Assembly (NCBI RefSeq): GCF_009720625.1
Contig: NZ_CP046266.1
Location: 753,501-817,500 of the forward strand
Source: Metabacillus sediminilitoris
Lineage (GTDB): Bacteria; Bacillota; Bacilli; Bacillales; Bacillaceae
Length of the DNA: 64,000 nt
Direction: 5' to 3'
Shown: positions 18,424 to 26,762 of the stretch, in pieces
How positions within the stretch are numbered: the first letter of the stretch is position 1
How the letters are laid out: every line of letters starts with the position of its first letter
Program-made: the position numbers and the translations under genes
The notes under the pieces: generated by a model
The model's database searches: none
What the model was told of the DNA's origin: nothing
What the model saw: only the letters and a program-made list of their open reading frames with translations

Positions 18424-18741
18424 TTAAAGTTTTATTTTTAGTGCAGGCTGTAACAGTTGTTCTTTTTGGTTAATTGCTGTTGATAAACTAATTTCCTCAA
18501 TTCTATTTAAGACATTTTGCGGGTAGGGACCATCAATGATCATTTTTAATGATTGGCCGTTTTTAACTGTTAATAAATAAGCAATTAATGATGGGAATTT
18601 TGCTGCATTAATAATGTGCTTTCTTTCGGTAAGGAAATAAACATTTCCATCATAGGACTTTGCTAGTTGGTTTATTGTTAAAACTTGGTCAATTCGTAAT
18701 TGATTTTTTAAATGTAAATTTAATGTTAATACTTTATTCAT
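18424..18741 (-). CDS. Degenerate HPr-like protein lacking the phosphorylatable histidine
   Basis: A 105-residue protein. Residues ~3-85 can be laid along the HPr fold: strand, helix (QVLTINQLAKSYDGNVYFL), a KFPSLIAYLLTVKNGQSLKM block corresponding to HPr's KSIMGVMSLGIAKGAEI, and a final helix (NVLNRIEEIS). The GIHARPA segment of HPr, which holds phospho-His15, is replaced by KNQLRID, so it cannot act as a PTS phosphocarrier. A structural or regulatory role is possible. It heads the likely transcript with the miniprotein and nhaX. The HPr relation is my alignment by eye. Confidence 0.6.
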   Translation of the reverse strand: MNKVLTLNLHLKNQLRIDQVLTINQLAKSYDGNVYFLTERKHIINAAKFPSLIAYLLTVKNGQSLKMIIDGPYPQNVLNRIEEISLSTAINQKEQLLQPALKIKL

Positions 18742-18990
18742 TATTTTTACCTCCAGAATATAAGAGTTATCTTTTTCGTTTGTTATTAGTTATTGATTAC
18801 TTACCTCTATTGCAAGGATAGGAAACACAATGATTGAAAAATAGATAAATAGTCCCGTAATCGATTATTTATAAAATGAATAGGAAAGATAGTAGGGAGG
18901 GAAGGGACTTTTCTTTAAAAAATATTCATCTTTTCTTCTTAAAAAGATATAGTAAAAGTAGTTGTTCATGTGAAAAGGGAGGATGATCAA

Positions 18991-19308
18991 ATGATTATTG
19001 TAACTACTGAATCAGTACCTGGTAAAAAGACAATCGAATATAAGGGTTTTGTGAAGGGAAGTACCGTTCAATCGAAACATATCGGCAAGGATATCATGGC
19101 AGGGTTAAAGACAATTGTTGGCGGCGAGCTAAAAGAATATACTGAAATGATGGAAGAGGCTAGAGAAAAGGCTATTGAAAGAATGGTTAAAAATGCAAAT
19201 GCAAATGGAGCTAATGCAATAGTCGGCATGAGATTGGAATCTTCTTCTGTTATGCAAAATGCCTCTGAAATTATTGCTTATGGAACAGCTGTAGTAGTGG
19301 AAGTATAA
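18991..19308 (+). CDS. YbjQ/UPF0145-family protein
   Basis: I start at ATG 18991 behind GGGAGG, giving 105 residues; the frame extends seven codons upstream to a GTG. The family signature is visible: IEYKGFVKGSTV, a helix with ARE.AIERM, then ANGANAIVGMRLESSSV and a final GTAVVVE strand. YbjQ proteins are small pentameric alpha/beta (DUF74) proteins of unknown activity, sometimes linked to metal binding. It is monocistronic and divergent from the HPr-like gene. Confidence 0.85.
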   Translation: MIIVTTESVPGKKTIEYKGFVKGSTVQSKHIGKDIMAGLKTIVGGELKEYTEMMEEAREKAIERMVKNANANGANAIVGMRLESSSVMQNASEIIAYGTAVVVEV

Positions 19309-19354
19309 AATATTTTTTAAGATATAAAGTATAAAATTTTTACCTTAGTTTTGG

Positions 19355-19416
19355 TGTTAGCTACAGCGCCTAGCCCCTCGAGTCGGGGCTGAACAAGGCG
19401 CTTACGCTTTTCTAAA
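19355..19416. repeat. Dispersed hairpin repeat, family A (short form)
   Basis: Contains AGCGCCTAGCCCCTCGAG then TCGGGGCTGAACAAGGCGCTT: the outer stem of family A with the whole variable apical stem missing. It lies between converging genes and may help end transcription. Confidence 0.75.
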
Positions 19417-19420
19417 TTGC

Positions 19421-19450
19421 AAAGAGACTGACTAAAAGTCAGCCTCTTTA
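19421..19450 (-). terminator. Terminator after the SASP gene
   Basis: AAAGAGACTGACT pairs with AGTCAGCCTCTTT with a short loop, between converging genes. Confidence 0.75.
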
Positions 19451-19467
19451 GCCAATATATTTAATTG

Positions 19468-19686
19468 TTATTGTTGAGTAAAACCGCCCATAGATTGTTG
19501 AGCCATTGATACTAGGCGTTTTGTGATTTCTCCACCAACAGAACCGTTAGCGCGAGAAGTTGTTTCTCCACCTAGGTTTACACCAAATTCAGAAGCGATT
19601 TCATATTTCATTTGATCAATCGCTTGTGATGCACCTGGTACTAAAAGTTGATTAGACGAATTGCTGTTTGAATTGTTTTGTGCCAT
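19468..19686 (-). CDS. ssp: Small acid-soluble spore protein, alpha/beta type
   Basis: A 72-residue SASP. It has a Gln/Asn/Ser-rich N-terminus, [23 protein letters not shown] with the GPR protease site (E-I-A-S-E-F), then [22 protein letters not shown], both universally conserved. It coats and protects spore DNA and is degraded at germination for amino acids. Its neighbourhood near yheE matches B. subtilis sspB, so it is probably the sspB orthologue, but paralogues are too alike to be sure. A GAGGAG box precedes the ATG. Forespore sigma-G control is expected; I could not place a convincing promoter. Confidence 0.93.
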   Translation of the reverse strand: MAQNNSNSNSSNQLLVPGASQAIDQMKYEIASEFGVNLGGETTSRANGSVGGEITKRLVSMAQQSMGGFTQQ

Positions 19687-20022
19687 CTGTCATTCATCTC
19701 CTCATTATTAATTATTGGCTGGGTTAGTTGGAATTGCACCAAAATATGAAATCATTATGATCTCATAGCCTTTCTCGGCGTAACCCATTTATATAAGTTC
19801 TTACAATTTGTGCTCCGTTGTTACTAAGTATTATGGATTTTTACAAAAAATATATTCTGCTTTTTTGTGGTAAATATTTCTTAATGTATTTTAAAAAGGA
19901 TCTTACGCTTACTGTCTAGTTCTTATGCTTGTAGGGGCTGAACAAGTCACTTGCGCTTTTCTTATTACATAAAAATGTTGAGATGTGAGATTCTAGTACT
20001 AAGTAGTGAATAAGGAGATGTA
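19687..20022. other. Intergenic region with a partial family A repeat
   Basis: A divergent gap between the SASP gene and the zinc-ribbon gene. At about 19908-19962 it holds the right half of a family A repeat (TAGGGGCTGAACAAGTCACTT, then GCGCTTTTCT). No gene is seen. Confidence 0.6.
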
Positions 20023-20268
20023 ATGATGGATTTATGTCCTTTATGCAATGGGTTAGAATCGAAAGTAATATTATGTCCAAATTGTCAATCGATCATGGAG
20101 GATAAGGGGAAGATCACGGATTACCTTGATGATTATAGTGCATATATGGATATTGATATTATGAAGCTTTTTGATGGGAATATTCGTTCTTTAGAAAACC
20201 ATAAATGCATGCATTATTTTTTTTGCCCTTTATGTGATCATGAAGAAACAAATGCCATCAACGAGTGA
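20023..20268 (+). CDS. Small zinc-ribbon-type protein of unknown function
   Basis: An 81-residue protein with four cysteine-rich knuckles: CPLC at residues 5-8, CPNC at 18-21, a lone Cys near 64 and CPLC near 70-73. This pattern suggests one or two zinc sites. The middle is acidic (DYLDDYSAYMDIDIMKLFDG). The start follows AAGGAGATG; a second ATG comes one codon later. It converges with msmX. I do not know a named family; similar short cysteine proteins are common in Bacillaceae and some are sporulation-expressed. Confidence 0.7.
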   Translation: MMDLCPLCNGLESKVILCPNCQSIMEDKGKITDYLDDYSAYMDIDIMKLFDGNIRSLENHKCMHYFFCPLCDHEETNAINE

Positions 20269-20283
20269 ATCTAATGAAAAAGC

Positions 20284-20319
20284 AAGACGCTTATGATTGT
20301 GAATCATCATAAGCGTCCT
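20284..20319 (-). terminator. Terminator after msmX
   Basis: GACGCTTATGA pairs with TCATAAGCGTC around an 11-nt loop. On the minus strand it is followed by CTTTTT. Confidence 0.8.
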
Positions 20320-20336
20320 AGTAAAAAGGATAGTTC

Positions 20337-21449
20337 TTATTTTTCCCCAGCTGGGCGGATTCTGCTGTCTGTTTCAACATCAAAGAAATGAGATTTGTTC
20401 ATATCAAGTGCTAAATCAAGTGATTGACCTGGTTTTACATCTGTACGTGAATCAACACGTGCGACAAATGTTTGCCCATCAATTTCAGAGTAAAGCATTG
20501 TTTCTGCACCCATTAGCTCAGCAACTTCGATTTTAGCAGTTACTTTTGTACCGTGTGAAGCATCAATGAAAACTGGCTCATCATGAATATCTTCAGGACG
20601 AACACCTAAAAGAACTTCTTTGTTTACATAGCCTTGTTCACGAAGATATTTCATTTTACCCTCAGGAACAGTGACAGATTTCTTACCGAATGAGAATTTA
20701 CCATCTGAAAGGGTACCTTTGAAGAAGTTCATTGCAGGTGATCCGATAAATCCGCCAACGAATGCATTTTCTGGCTTATCATATACTTCTTTAGGTGTAC
20801 CAACTTGCTGGATGATACCATCTTTAAGAACAACTAGACGAGTAGCCATTGTCATAGCTTCTGTTTGGTCATGTGTTACATAAATCGTTGTCGTTTGTAA
20901 GCGTTGGTGTAACTTTGAAATTTCAGCGCGCATTTGGACACGAAGCTTAGCATCAAGGTTTGATAAAGGTTCATCCATTAAGAATACTTTAGCATCACGA
21001 ACGATTGCACGGCCTAGTGCTACACGCTGACGTTGACCACCAGATAATGCCTTTGGTTTACGATCTAAGTATTGCTCAAGGCCAAGAATTTTTGCAGCTT
21101 CTTTTACGCGCTGATCGATTTCAGTTTTAGGTAATTTACGAAGTTTTAATCCAAATGCCATATTATCATACACGTTCATATGCGGATATAACGCGTAGTT
21201 TTGGAATACCATCGCAATGTCACGGTCTTTTGGCGCAACATCATTCATGCGTTTTCCATCTATTGTAAAATCGCCTTTGGAGATTTCTTCCAATCCTGCA
21301 ACCATACGAAGTGTAGTAGATTTACCACAACCAGATGGCCCTACGAATACGATAAACTCTTTGTCTTTAATGTGTAGGTTAAAATCTTCTACAGCTGTTA
21401 CTTTATTGTCATAAATTTTATAAATATTTTCTAATTTTAACTCTGCCAT
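20337..21449 (-). CDS. msmX: Multi-sugar ABC importer ATPase (MsmX/UgpC type)
   Basis: A 370-residue ATPase. The nucleotide-binding domain has Walker A GPSGCGKST near 38-46, the signature LSGGQRQRVALGRA near 135, Walker B VFLMDEPLSNLDAKLR and the switch His of YVTHDQTEAM. The last ~130 residues form the MalK-type OB-fold regulatory domain (VLLGVRPEDI). In Bacilli, MsmX is a shared ATPase that energises several carbohydrate importers encoded elsewhere, which fits its lack of permease neighbours. A cre-like site lies 20 nt before the start, suggesting CcpA control. Confidence 0.9.
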   Translation of the reverse strand: MAELKLENIYKIYDNKVTAVEDFNLHIKDKEFIVFVGPSGCGKSTTLRMVAGLEEISKGDFTIDGKRMNDVAPKDRDIAMVFQNYALYPHMNVYDNMAFGLKLRKLPKTEIDQRVKEAAKILGLEQYLDRKPKALSGGQRQRVALGRAIVRDAKVFLMDEPLSNLDAKLRVQMRAEISKLHQRLQTTTIYVTHDQTEAMTMATRLVVLKDGIIQQVGTPKEVYDKPENAFVGGFIGSPAMNFFKGTLSDGKFSFGKKSVTVPEGKMKYLREQGYVNKEVLLGVRPEDIHDEPVFIDASHGTKVTAKIEVAELMGAETMLYSEIDGQTFVARVDSRTDVKPGQSLDLALDMNKSHFFDVETDSRIRPAGEK

Positions 21450-21469
21450 GAATAATTCCTCCCCAGGTT

Positions 21470-21483
21470 TGAAAGCGTTTTAA
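21470..21483 (-). promoter_or_regulatory. Candidate cre (CcpA) site before msmX
   Basis: TGAAAGCGTTTTAA, one mismatch at the conserved C near the end of the consensus. It sits in the msmX leader, where a repressor would block transcription. Carbon control of a sugar-import ATPase is sensible. Confidence 0.5.
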
Positions 21484-21565
21484 TATACTTAGATTGTAAG
21501 GGATTTCATGAAAGAGTGTAAACGTACAAGTTGCATGAAAAAATAAGAACTTCTTTTGTGCAACT

Positions 21566-21579
21566 TGTAAGCGTTATCT
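21566..21579. promoter_or_regulatory. Candidate cre (CcpA) site at the cdaR-type gene end
   Basis: TGTAAGCGTTATCT, matching the consensus except for the last base. It overlaps the stop codon of the regulator and lies about 117 bp upstream of msmX. Confidence 0.4.
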
Positions 21580-22481
21580 TAACTTCTGTTTTGCACTAGC
21601 ATGATGGCAATGTAGATGAAAGCAGCATTTGAAAATGTCCGAATGTCCAACCCTGTCTTTTCTAGTAGCTTTTCTAATCGGTATTGAAGGCTATTCCTGT
21701 GAATGAAAAGTTTTTTTGCTGTTGATGAAGCATTTAAATTAGCATATAAAAATGCATCAATCGTCTGAAGAAGCTCTTTGTCTTCTAGCGCTTCAATTAC
21801 TTGATTAGAAAGGATATCTTTTTTGATAATAGTAGTAGGATCCTCCATAATAAGCGAAGGTAATGCTTCAGAAAAAGTGCTGGCTTTTTTTCGAATATCG
21901 GAGTGAAACAATGTTTGGAAGCAGTTTTGCTCCAGCATAAATTTATTTTTCAAATCAAGATCGTTTTTTTGTAACTGACCCATATATAAATAAGGCTCTA
22001 CATAAAAATCAGCAGTTAACATAGCTGTTACTTCCTTCAATAATTCAACTTCAAAATGAATAGAAGGTTTTTCCTCGATAATAATACCATGTGAGTAACT
22101 CAACCAAATGACAAGATCCGAATTCATAATACCCTTAATTGCTTCTTCAAAGCTCTGCTTATCATCTATCGGTTGTTTTAAATAATAATAGTAAAATCGT
22201 AGTGTTGTTTGTTCTGATGGTAATGGGCATTGATGTGTGTGTGTATTTGTAAATAAATAATCAAACCATTTACTTTGAGCAGCTGTAAAGTGACTATTAT
22301 TTTGATTTACTACAGGGACAAACAAGGATGAAAGCAGGTCTTTTTCTTTATCGTTTAAAGAAGTTTTAAGAATACCAAAAATTTGTCCAATCTCGGTTTG
22401 AAACCATTCATATGTTGTGTCCTTTGGATTATATGTTGTCGTAAAAGCCTCTTTATAATGACGCATAAGATTTTCTAGCAT
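21579..22481 (-). CDS. CdaR/PucR-type transcriptional regulator
   Basis: A 300-residue protein. The C-terminal ~60 residues are a PucR-type helix-turn-helix (NLNASSTAKKLFIHRNSLQYRLEK as the recognition region; shown here in parts as LNASSTAKKLF and HRNSLQYRLEKL). The N-terminal ~220 residues are a sensory region without a named domain visible to me. Such regulators usually activate sugar-acid or purine catabolism. It lies directly upstream of msmX on the same strand with a 130-bp gap, so it may regulate msmX or be co-transcribed with it; this is inference. Confidence 0.75.
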   Translation of the reverse strand: MLENLMRHYKEAFTTTYNPKDTTYEWFQTEIGQIFGILKTSLNDKEKDLLSSLFVPVVNQNNSHFTAAQSKWFDYLFTNTHTHQCPLPSEQTTLRFYYYYLKQPIDDKQSFEEAIKGIMNSDLVIWLSYSHGIIIEEKPSIHFEVELLKEVTAMLTADFYVEPYLYMGQLQKNDLDLKNKFMLEQNCFQTLFHSDIRKKASTFSEALPSLIMEDPTTIIKKDILSNQVIEALEDKELLQTIDAFLYANLNASSTAKKLFIHRNSLQYRLEKLLEKTGLDIRTFSNAAFIYIAIMLVQNRS

Positions 22482-22587
22482 TCAGTTACTCCTTTTATGC
22501 ATTGATTCTTTCATTATAAAAAAGAAATTGTAAGCATGAAAGTTTAATTTCTAGATCATGATTGAGGGATAAGTAGGATAAAAAGGA

Positions 22588-22612
22588 AAGACTGCAATGA
22601 TCATTGCAGCCT
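22588..22612 (-). terminator. Terminator after the 22643-22834 gene
   Basis: GGCTGCAATGATCATTGCAG is a near-perfect palindrome (18-bp core CTGCAATGATCATTGCAG) followed on the minus strand by TTTCCTTTTT. Confidence 0.7.
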
Positions 22613-22617
22613 TATTT

Positions 22618-22658
22618 GTTTTTGCAGGGCCTGAACAAGGCACTAGCGCTTTTCTAAA
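22618..22658. repeat. Dispersed hairpin repeat, family A (partial)
   Basis: GGGCCTGAACAAGGCACTAGCGCTTTTCT, in pieces: GGGCCTGAACAAGGC and GCGCTTTTCT match the right end of family A. It reaches the stop region of the 22643 gene. Confidence 0.55.
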
Positions 22659-22834
22659 TTTGGGGGATCTTCCTGTACTAGATCTCTGGCTTCTTCAATA
22701 TTTGTTGTGTCATCTCTCATATGAACGGAGCCGCCGGATAAGCCTTCATTAATCATTCGGTCAATATCTAAATATACTTTGTCTTTTCCTTCATAATTTA
22801 GATCTTGTTTAACAGCTTCATCTTTTTTGGTCAT
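22643..22834 (-). CDS. Small acidic protein of unknown function
   Basis: A 63-residue, highly charged protein with no cysteine and no hydrophobic segment: KQDLNYEGKDKVYLDIDRMI near the start, GLSGGSVHMRD in the middle. A GAGGAGG box precedes its ATG, which supports it as real. It lies downstream of yheE in the block that starts with the ATP-grasp genes, so a sporulation link is possible. I do not recognise a family. Confidence 0.65.
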   Translation of the reverse strand: MTKKDEAVKQDLNYEGKDKVYLDIDRMINEGLSGGSVHMRDDTTNIEEARDLVQEDPPNLEKR

Positions 22835-22958
22835 CGCTTAAAACCTCCTCATACACGTTAGTTTGTGCGTGAGGTTCTTTTATCATGCATCGTTTAAGGA
22901 GTTTAGCGTTCAGCAGCTTCCTTAAGGTCATAAGCCCAGAAGATAAATGATCTTTTGA

Positions 22959-23168
22959 TTAATCATATACATGAAATAGCATTAATTCATGGATTTGGGA
23001 TTGAATGTCTGTTTCGTTTTCTGAAGGAGGAGGTACACTTCCCCATTCAATTTGTCCATTTTTATGATAGATGCCATCGTAGTGTGCTCCCCTAAAATAA
23101 AAGGAAATTCGCCATCCAGGTAAGTTTGCTTTTTTAAATAGTGCTTTATATTGGAAGTGGGTAATCAA
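22959..23168 (-). CDS. yheE: YheE-family protein
   Basis: A 69-residue protein. I choose TTG 23168 because the ATG three codons earlier directly abuts the AAAGGA box and B. subtilis YheE opens similarly (M-I-x-H-F-Q). The core LPGWRISFYFRGAHYDGIYHKN and GQIEWG are the family hallmark; function is unknown. It is the fifth gene of the minus-strand block after four ATP-grasp genes, 47 bp after the last, the same order as B. subtilis yheD-yheE region. Confidence 0.8.
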   Translation of the reverse strand: MITHFQYKALFKKANLPGWRISFYFRGAHYDGIYHKNGQIEWGSVPPPSENETDIQSQIHELMLFHVYD

Positions 23169-23215
23169 CCTTATCATTCCTTTCTTACATATATAGGAAT
23201 AATACGGCGCAAAAA

Positions 23216-24277
23216 TTAAAAATCCTTCTTGTATGTAATGGTAGTATTAGCCAACTCATTGAAGAGCTCTACTAATCTTGTGATTCGATTTGTTTGGATC
23301 GCATTCTCATCAAAAATCATTGGTTTGGAATTCACTTCAAAAATGAAGGGATTACCATTTGGTGTTAAACCGATATCCATAGAAAATTCACCAATAAAAC
23401 CATAGAATCTTGCAAGTTCAGCACCAACTGTTTCGGCTAACCAGTTTAGCTGAAGGGGAGAACATTTATGCTTAACTTCCTGAAAGGAAACAATAGAGCC
23501 CCCGTTAGGGATATGTGTAATAATTGAGTTCTTAGCTGCTTTACGTACACCAATTCCTGAAATTTTATGGGATCCATTCTCATATATGCAAAGGATTCTT
23601 AGATCAAATTTACAGTCATCAATTGTATCTGTTTTTATGGCTTTTTGGATAAGATATTGATTTTGCTTCCAATGCTTGCCAAAAAATAGCGTGAATTCAT
23701 CATAGGTATACTTGCTCATATTTGAATTTGACCAAATAGAATATTGTCCATTCTCAAAGGTAAGCTGATGAATATTTTTTCCTTTATGACCATTTACCGG
23801 CTTCAGGAAAAGAGAATGATAGATGTTTAATTTTGATAATAAATCAGTTATGGTGGTGTACATCCATGTTTCAGGTAAATAAGGTACTAATCGTTTTGAC
23901 TTGGAAAGAGCTTGATAACTATCCCATTTATTAAAAAAGCTCGGATTAAAAAAGGGCTTATTTTGTTGAGTGTATGAATGAAAAAGTGTTAAAAACGGAG
24001 GTGTTAGTTCTTCTTTTCTTAAAGCAACTCTATTGTAGATGAGATCAGGAAAGGGGAAGGAAATCTTCCCCCATTTTTCTTTTGTTTCATAATAGACAAA
24101 TCCATTAACATAATTTTCATGTACATCATCTGTTCTGAAAACAAATGATAATCCCCCAAATGACATAAGTTCCTTTTGAATAGATTTAAAATAAGCTAGT
24201 TCACCGCGAAAAGTATTGTTCTTCTTTCCTTTACTAGCAAGAATGCCGACAAGGGGAAAGTACTTATATTTCCTCAT
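23216..24277 (-). CDS. yheC: YheC/YheD-family ATP-grasp protein (short form)
   Basis: A 353-residue ATP-grasp protein. ATP-binding and catalytic features are SLFLKPVNGHKGKNIH near residue 158, DLRILC near 227, and the metal site GFIGEFSMDIGL with FIFEVNSKP near 320. It lacks the ~90-residue N-terminal domain of the long forms. B. subtilis YheC (363 residues) is spore-coat associated. ATP-grasp enzymes ligate a carboxylate to an amine or thiol; the substrate here is unknown. It is last of four tandem paralogues and overlaps the previous gene by 14 nt. Confidence 0.88.
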   Translation of the reverse strand: MRKYKYFPLVGILASKGKKNNTFRGELAYFKSIQKELMSFGGLSFVFRTDDVHENYVNGFVYYETKEKWGKISFPFPDLIYNRVALRKEELTPPFLTLFHSYTQQNKPFFNPSFFNKWDSYQALSKSKRLVPYLPETWMYTTITDLLSKLNIYHSLFLKPVNGHKGKNIHQLTFENGQYSIWSNSNMSKYTYDEFTLFFGKHWKQNQYLIQKAIKTDTIDDCKFDLRILCIYENGSHKISGIGVRKAAKNSIITHIPNGGSIVSFQEVKHKCSPLQLNWLAETVGAELARFYGFIGEFSMDIGLTPNGNPFIFEVNSKPMIFDENAIQTNRITRLVELFNELANTTITYKKDF

Positions 24278-25637
24278 GGATCAATTCCTCAGGATGGAAG
24301 ATGGCCATTTTTGCCAAAAATAACCCATATTCCAGAGAAGCCTTTCGTGAGAGGATATCAGCATCCCTTAGTTCTGGGTGGCAAAAAATGGATCTTCCAG
24401 GTTTTGAGTTAGCTTCAAACATCCATATTTTTCCGTATTGGTCAATACCAAAGTCAAAACCTATTTCACCGATAAATCCTTTTATATTATCATCAATGCA
24501 TTTACTTAAGATAATCGCTGCCTCTGTCAAATCATGAAGGGCACGTACTCTTTCTTGTGGATTTTCATAGATTTCTTCTAGGGTTTTTACAACTCCGCCA
24601 TTATTTATATGTGTCGTTACACTTCCTTTTCCCGCAACCTTTGCTGCAAGTGCAGTTACCTTCCAAGCTCCATGTTCATCCTTATTTGTGTGCACCCTAA
24701 AATCAATCGGCTTTCCATCTAGCCGAATAAGCTTAATTCCTTGTTGCGCTAAATAGCTTGAAAGAAGTTTATCTTTAAATGCCGCTTTTAAGAAATGTTC
24801 GAGCGAAGGATATTTTCTTAAGCGATTAATTTCTTTATCATCTCGGTAACGGGAATAGTATTGATTCTCTTCCTTTGAATACATAATCTGATAGACACCT
24901 AAACCCAAACTGCCGTTTGCAGGCTTTAAATATATACTTTGGTAGGTTGCTAACATCTCTTCCATTTGACTAATAGTAGGAGTGTGGAATGTTGCCGGTA
25001 AGTATATTGCAGCACGACTATCTTGAATCAAGAGCTTATGAATGGCCCATTTATTAAAAAAGCCTGGATTATACCACGGAATCGCATATTCCTCTGTTAA
25101 CCGTTTTTTAACTAGTTTAAGTGCTTGATGGTTTTCAATACGCCGATTTGGCAAGCGGTCATATACAGCATTTGGGAATGGAAAGGTGCCTTGTTGCCAA
25201 CCATTCTTCCCATATGTATACCCTGTAATTGTACCGTCATCCCAATTAATATGATGTGCACCGAATACAAATGTAAACAGTCCAATTGATTGATCAAGGG
25301 ATAAAAATTTTGCAAAAAAGAGTGAACGTTCTCCGATAGGACGAAGAGTTGATTCAGTAAATCCAGCAGTGAATATGCCAATTAAGGGACCTAAGTGTAG
25401 TGTGCCTTCGTTGAAGATAAGATTTGTTTTTCCCTCACTTGGAAAATGCAATTGATCAGCTAATTCTTGTGGCAAAAGAATACTTTGATTTAATTCATCA
25501 CTGTAAGTTATTTCACAAGGAAGAAATAACGTTCCAAACGAGACAGTATGAATACGACCAAATATAGTTGTTGTAATTGGTAAGTGAATTTTGTGATCTG
25601 TTGAATTTGTTGTCTGGATGGTATAAAGTTTATTCAT
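24264..25637 (-). CDS. yheD: YheC/YheD-family ATP-grasp protein (long form)
   Basis: A 457-residue protein. An N-terminal ~95-residue beta-rich domain precedes the YheC_D core with QLHFPSEGKTNLIFN and LHLGPLIGIFTAGF as the junction. The ATP-grasp part has IYLKPANGSLGLGVYQI near residue 237, DFRVHTNKDEHG, then GEIGFDFGID and MFEANSKPGRS near 420. B. subtilis YheD has 453 residues and localises around the forespore. It overlaps the upstream gene by 8 nt and the downstream gene by 14 nt, so translation is coupled. The enzymatic reaction is unknown. Confidence 0.88.
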   Translation of the reverse strand: MNKLYTIQTTNSTDHKIHLPITTTIFGRIHTVSFGTLFLPCEITYSDELNQSILLPQELADQLHFPSEGKTNLIFNEGTLHLGPLIGIFTAGFTESTLRPIGERSLFFAKFLSLDQSIGLFTFVFGAHHINWDDGTITGYTYGKNGWQQGTFPFPNAVYDRLPNRRIENHQALKLVKKRLTEEYAIPWYNPGFFNKWAIHKLLIQDSRAAIYLPATFHTPTISQMEEMLATYQSIYLKPANGSLGLGVYQIMYSKEENQYYSRYRDDKEINRLRKYPSLEHFLKAAFKDKLLSSYLAQQGIKLIRLDGKPIDFRVHTNKDEHGAWKVTALAAKVAGKGSVTTHINNGGVVKTLEEIYENPQERVRALHDLTEAAIILSKCIDDNIKGFIGEIGFDFGIDQYGKIWMFEANSKPGRSIFCHPELRDADILSRKASLEYGLFLAKMAIFHPEELIHEEI

Positions 25638-26727
25638 TTATTTCAACTCCTTTTTGGCTGTCTTGTTTTAATAAATGAAGACAATAATGGAATGGAGCAA
25701 GATAAAGTTTTTCTGCCAATTGTGGATTTGTTTCAATCAGTGTTTTTCTGCCAGGTTTTGAATTCATGTCTAATATCCAAACGGACCCGTCTTTTGAATA
25801 GCCAATATCAATCCCAATTTCAAATAAGCGATGACATTTATTTTCTAATAGTAATGGTAATTGGTTAATGATTGTATTTAGCTCATCTTCAAGTAATACT
25901 TTTTGTTTTGGTGTTAAACTTGAGGACCATTCTTCATATGTTAATGGTTCTCCTCCGGCATTTAAATTAGAAAGGAAGGAACCGTAATAGCCCTTGCGAA
26001 CACCTTTTCCGACTAGCTCCCATTTACCATATTGATTTTTTTGAAGAAATAAGCGAATATCAAAGGGATAACCATGGCTATCATATAGTGAGAGTAAGGG
26101 TTGCATAATGTAGGTTTGTTGATGTAAAAGCTTTTCACACCATCCGGAAAGTTCTTTTGTCGAATAAAAAATCTTTGTTTTCTTATCTGAACCTTTATGG
26201 TATGTCAATGTTATCGTTTCAGAGGTTTGATTTATAGCGATTATTCCATTTCCTCGTGAACCAGTGACAGGTTTTAATAGGCATGAAGAATCAATCTTTA
26301 AGCGGCGGAGTATTTGCTCAGCATGATAAACGAGTTCAGTATCAGGTAGATAACTGCTAATGATCGGATCACTTTGTAACAAAGAAAAAATTCTCCATTT
26401 ATCTGGTAATCCAAATCCTAAAAAGGTGACTTGAGGATTTTTCTTTAGCCAATTAACAATTGGCTTACTTTTTTTTATTGATTCTTTTCGATTGTAAAAG
26501 CATCTGTCATAAATAAAAGAAGGGATAGGAAATGTGTCACTTACCCATTTTTGTATTGAATAATCAAATTTTTCTCCACTAATCATCAATGTAGAAGGGT
26601 CAATAGAGGTAGGTTCAAACCTAACACATTCTATGTTAAATTGCTGACCTCGTTTTGCAAGTTCTGTCGTATAACCATTTTCATGTTTTCTATTCACAAC
26701 TAAAAAGCCTAACGATATTGGTTCCAA
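25630..26727 (-). CDS. YheC/YheD-family ATP-grasp protein (short form, second paralogue)
   Basis: I start at TTG 26727, eight bases after GGAG, giving 365 residues; the frame runs 22 codons further into the end of the preceding gene. Features are CLLKPVTGSRGNGIIAI near residue 160, DIRLFLQKN, and EIGIDIGYSKDG with WILDMNSKPGRK near 335. Here the usual Glu of the metal-binding ExN is Asp (LDMN), a conservative change. It is paired with the long form at 24264-25637, repeating the long-short arrangement. Confidence 0.85.
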   Translation of the reverse strand: MEPISLGFLVVNRKHENGYTTELAKRGQQFNIECVRFEPTSIDPSTLMISGEKFDYSIQKWVSDTFPIPSFIYDRCFYNRKESIKKSKPIVNWLKKNPQVTFLGFGLPDKWRIFSLLQSDPIISSYLPDTELVYHAEQILRRLKIDSSCLLKPVTGSRGNGIIAINQTSETITLTYHKGSDKKTKIFYSTKELSGWCEKLLHQQTYIMQPLLSLYDSHGYPFDIRLFLQKNQYGKWELVGKGVRKGYYGSFLSNLNAGGEPLTYEEWSSSLTPKQKVLLEDELNTIINQLPLLLENKCHRLFEIGIDIGYSKDGSVWILDMNSKPGRKTLIETNPQLAEKLYLAPFHYCLHLLKQDSQKGVEINE

Positions 26728-26762
26728 TACGAACACTCCATTTCTCAAACTACATAATAAAA

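Noticed and set aside
20284..20319. An attenuator for the zinc-ribbon gene
   Set aside because: The hairpin has its T-run only on the minus strand, so it is the msmX terminator.
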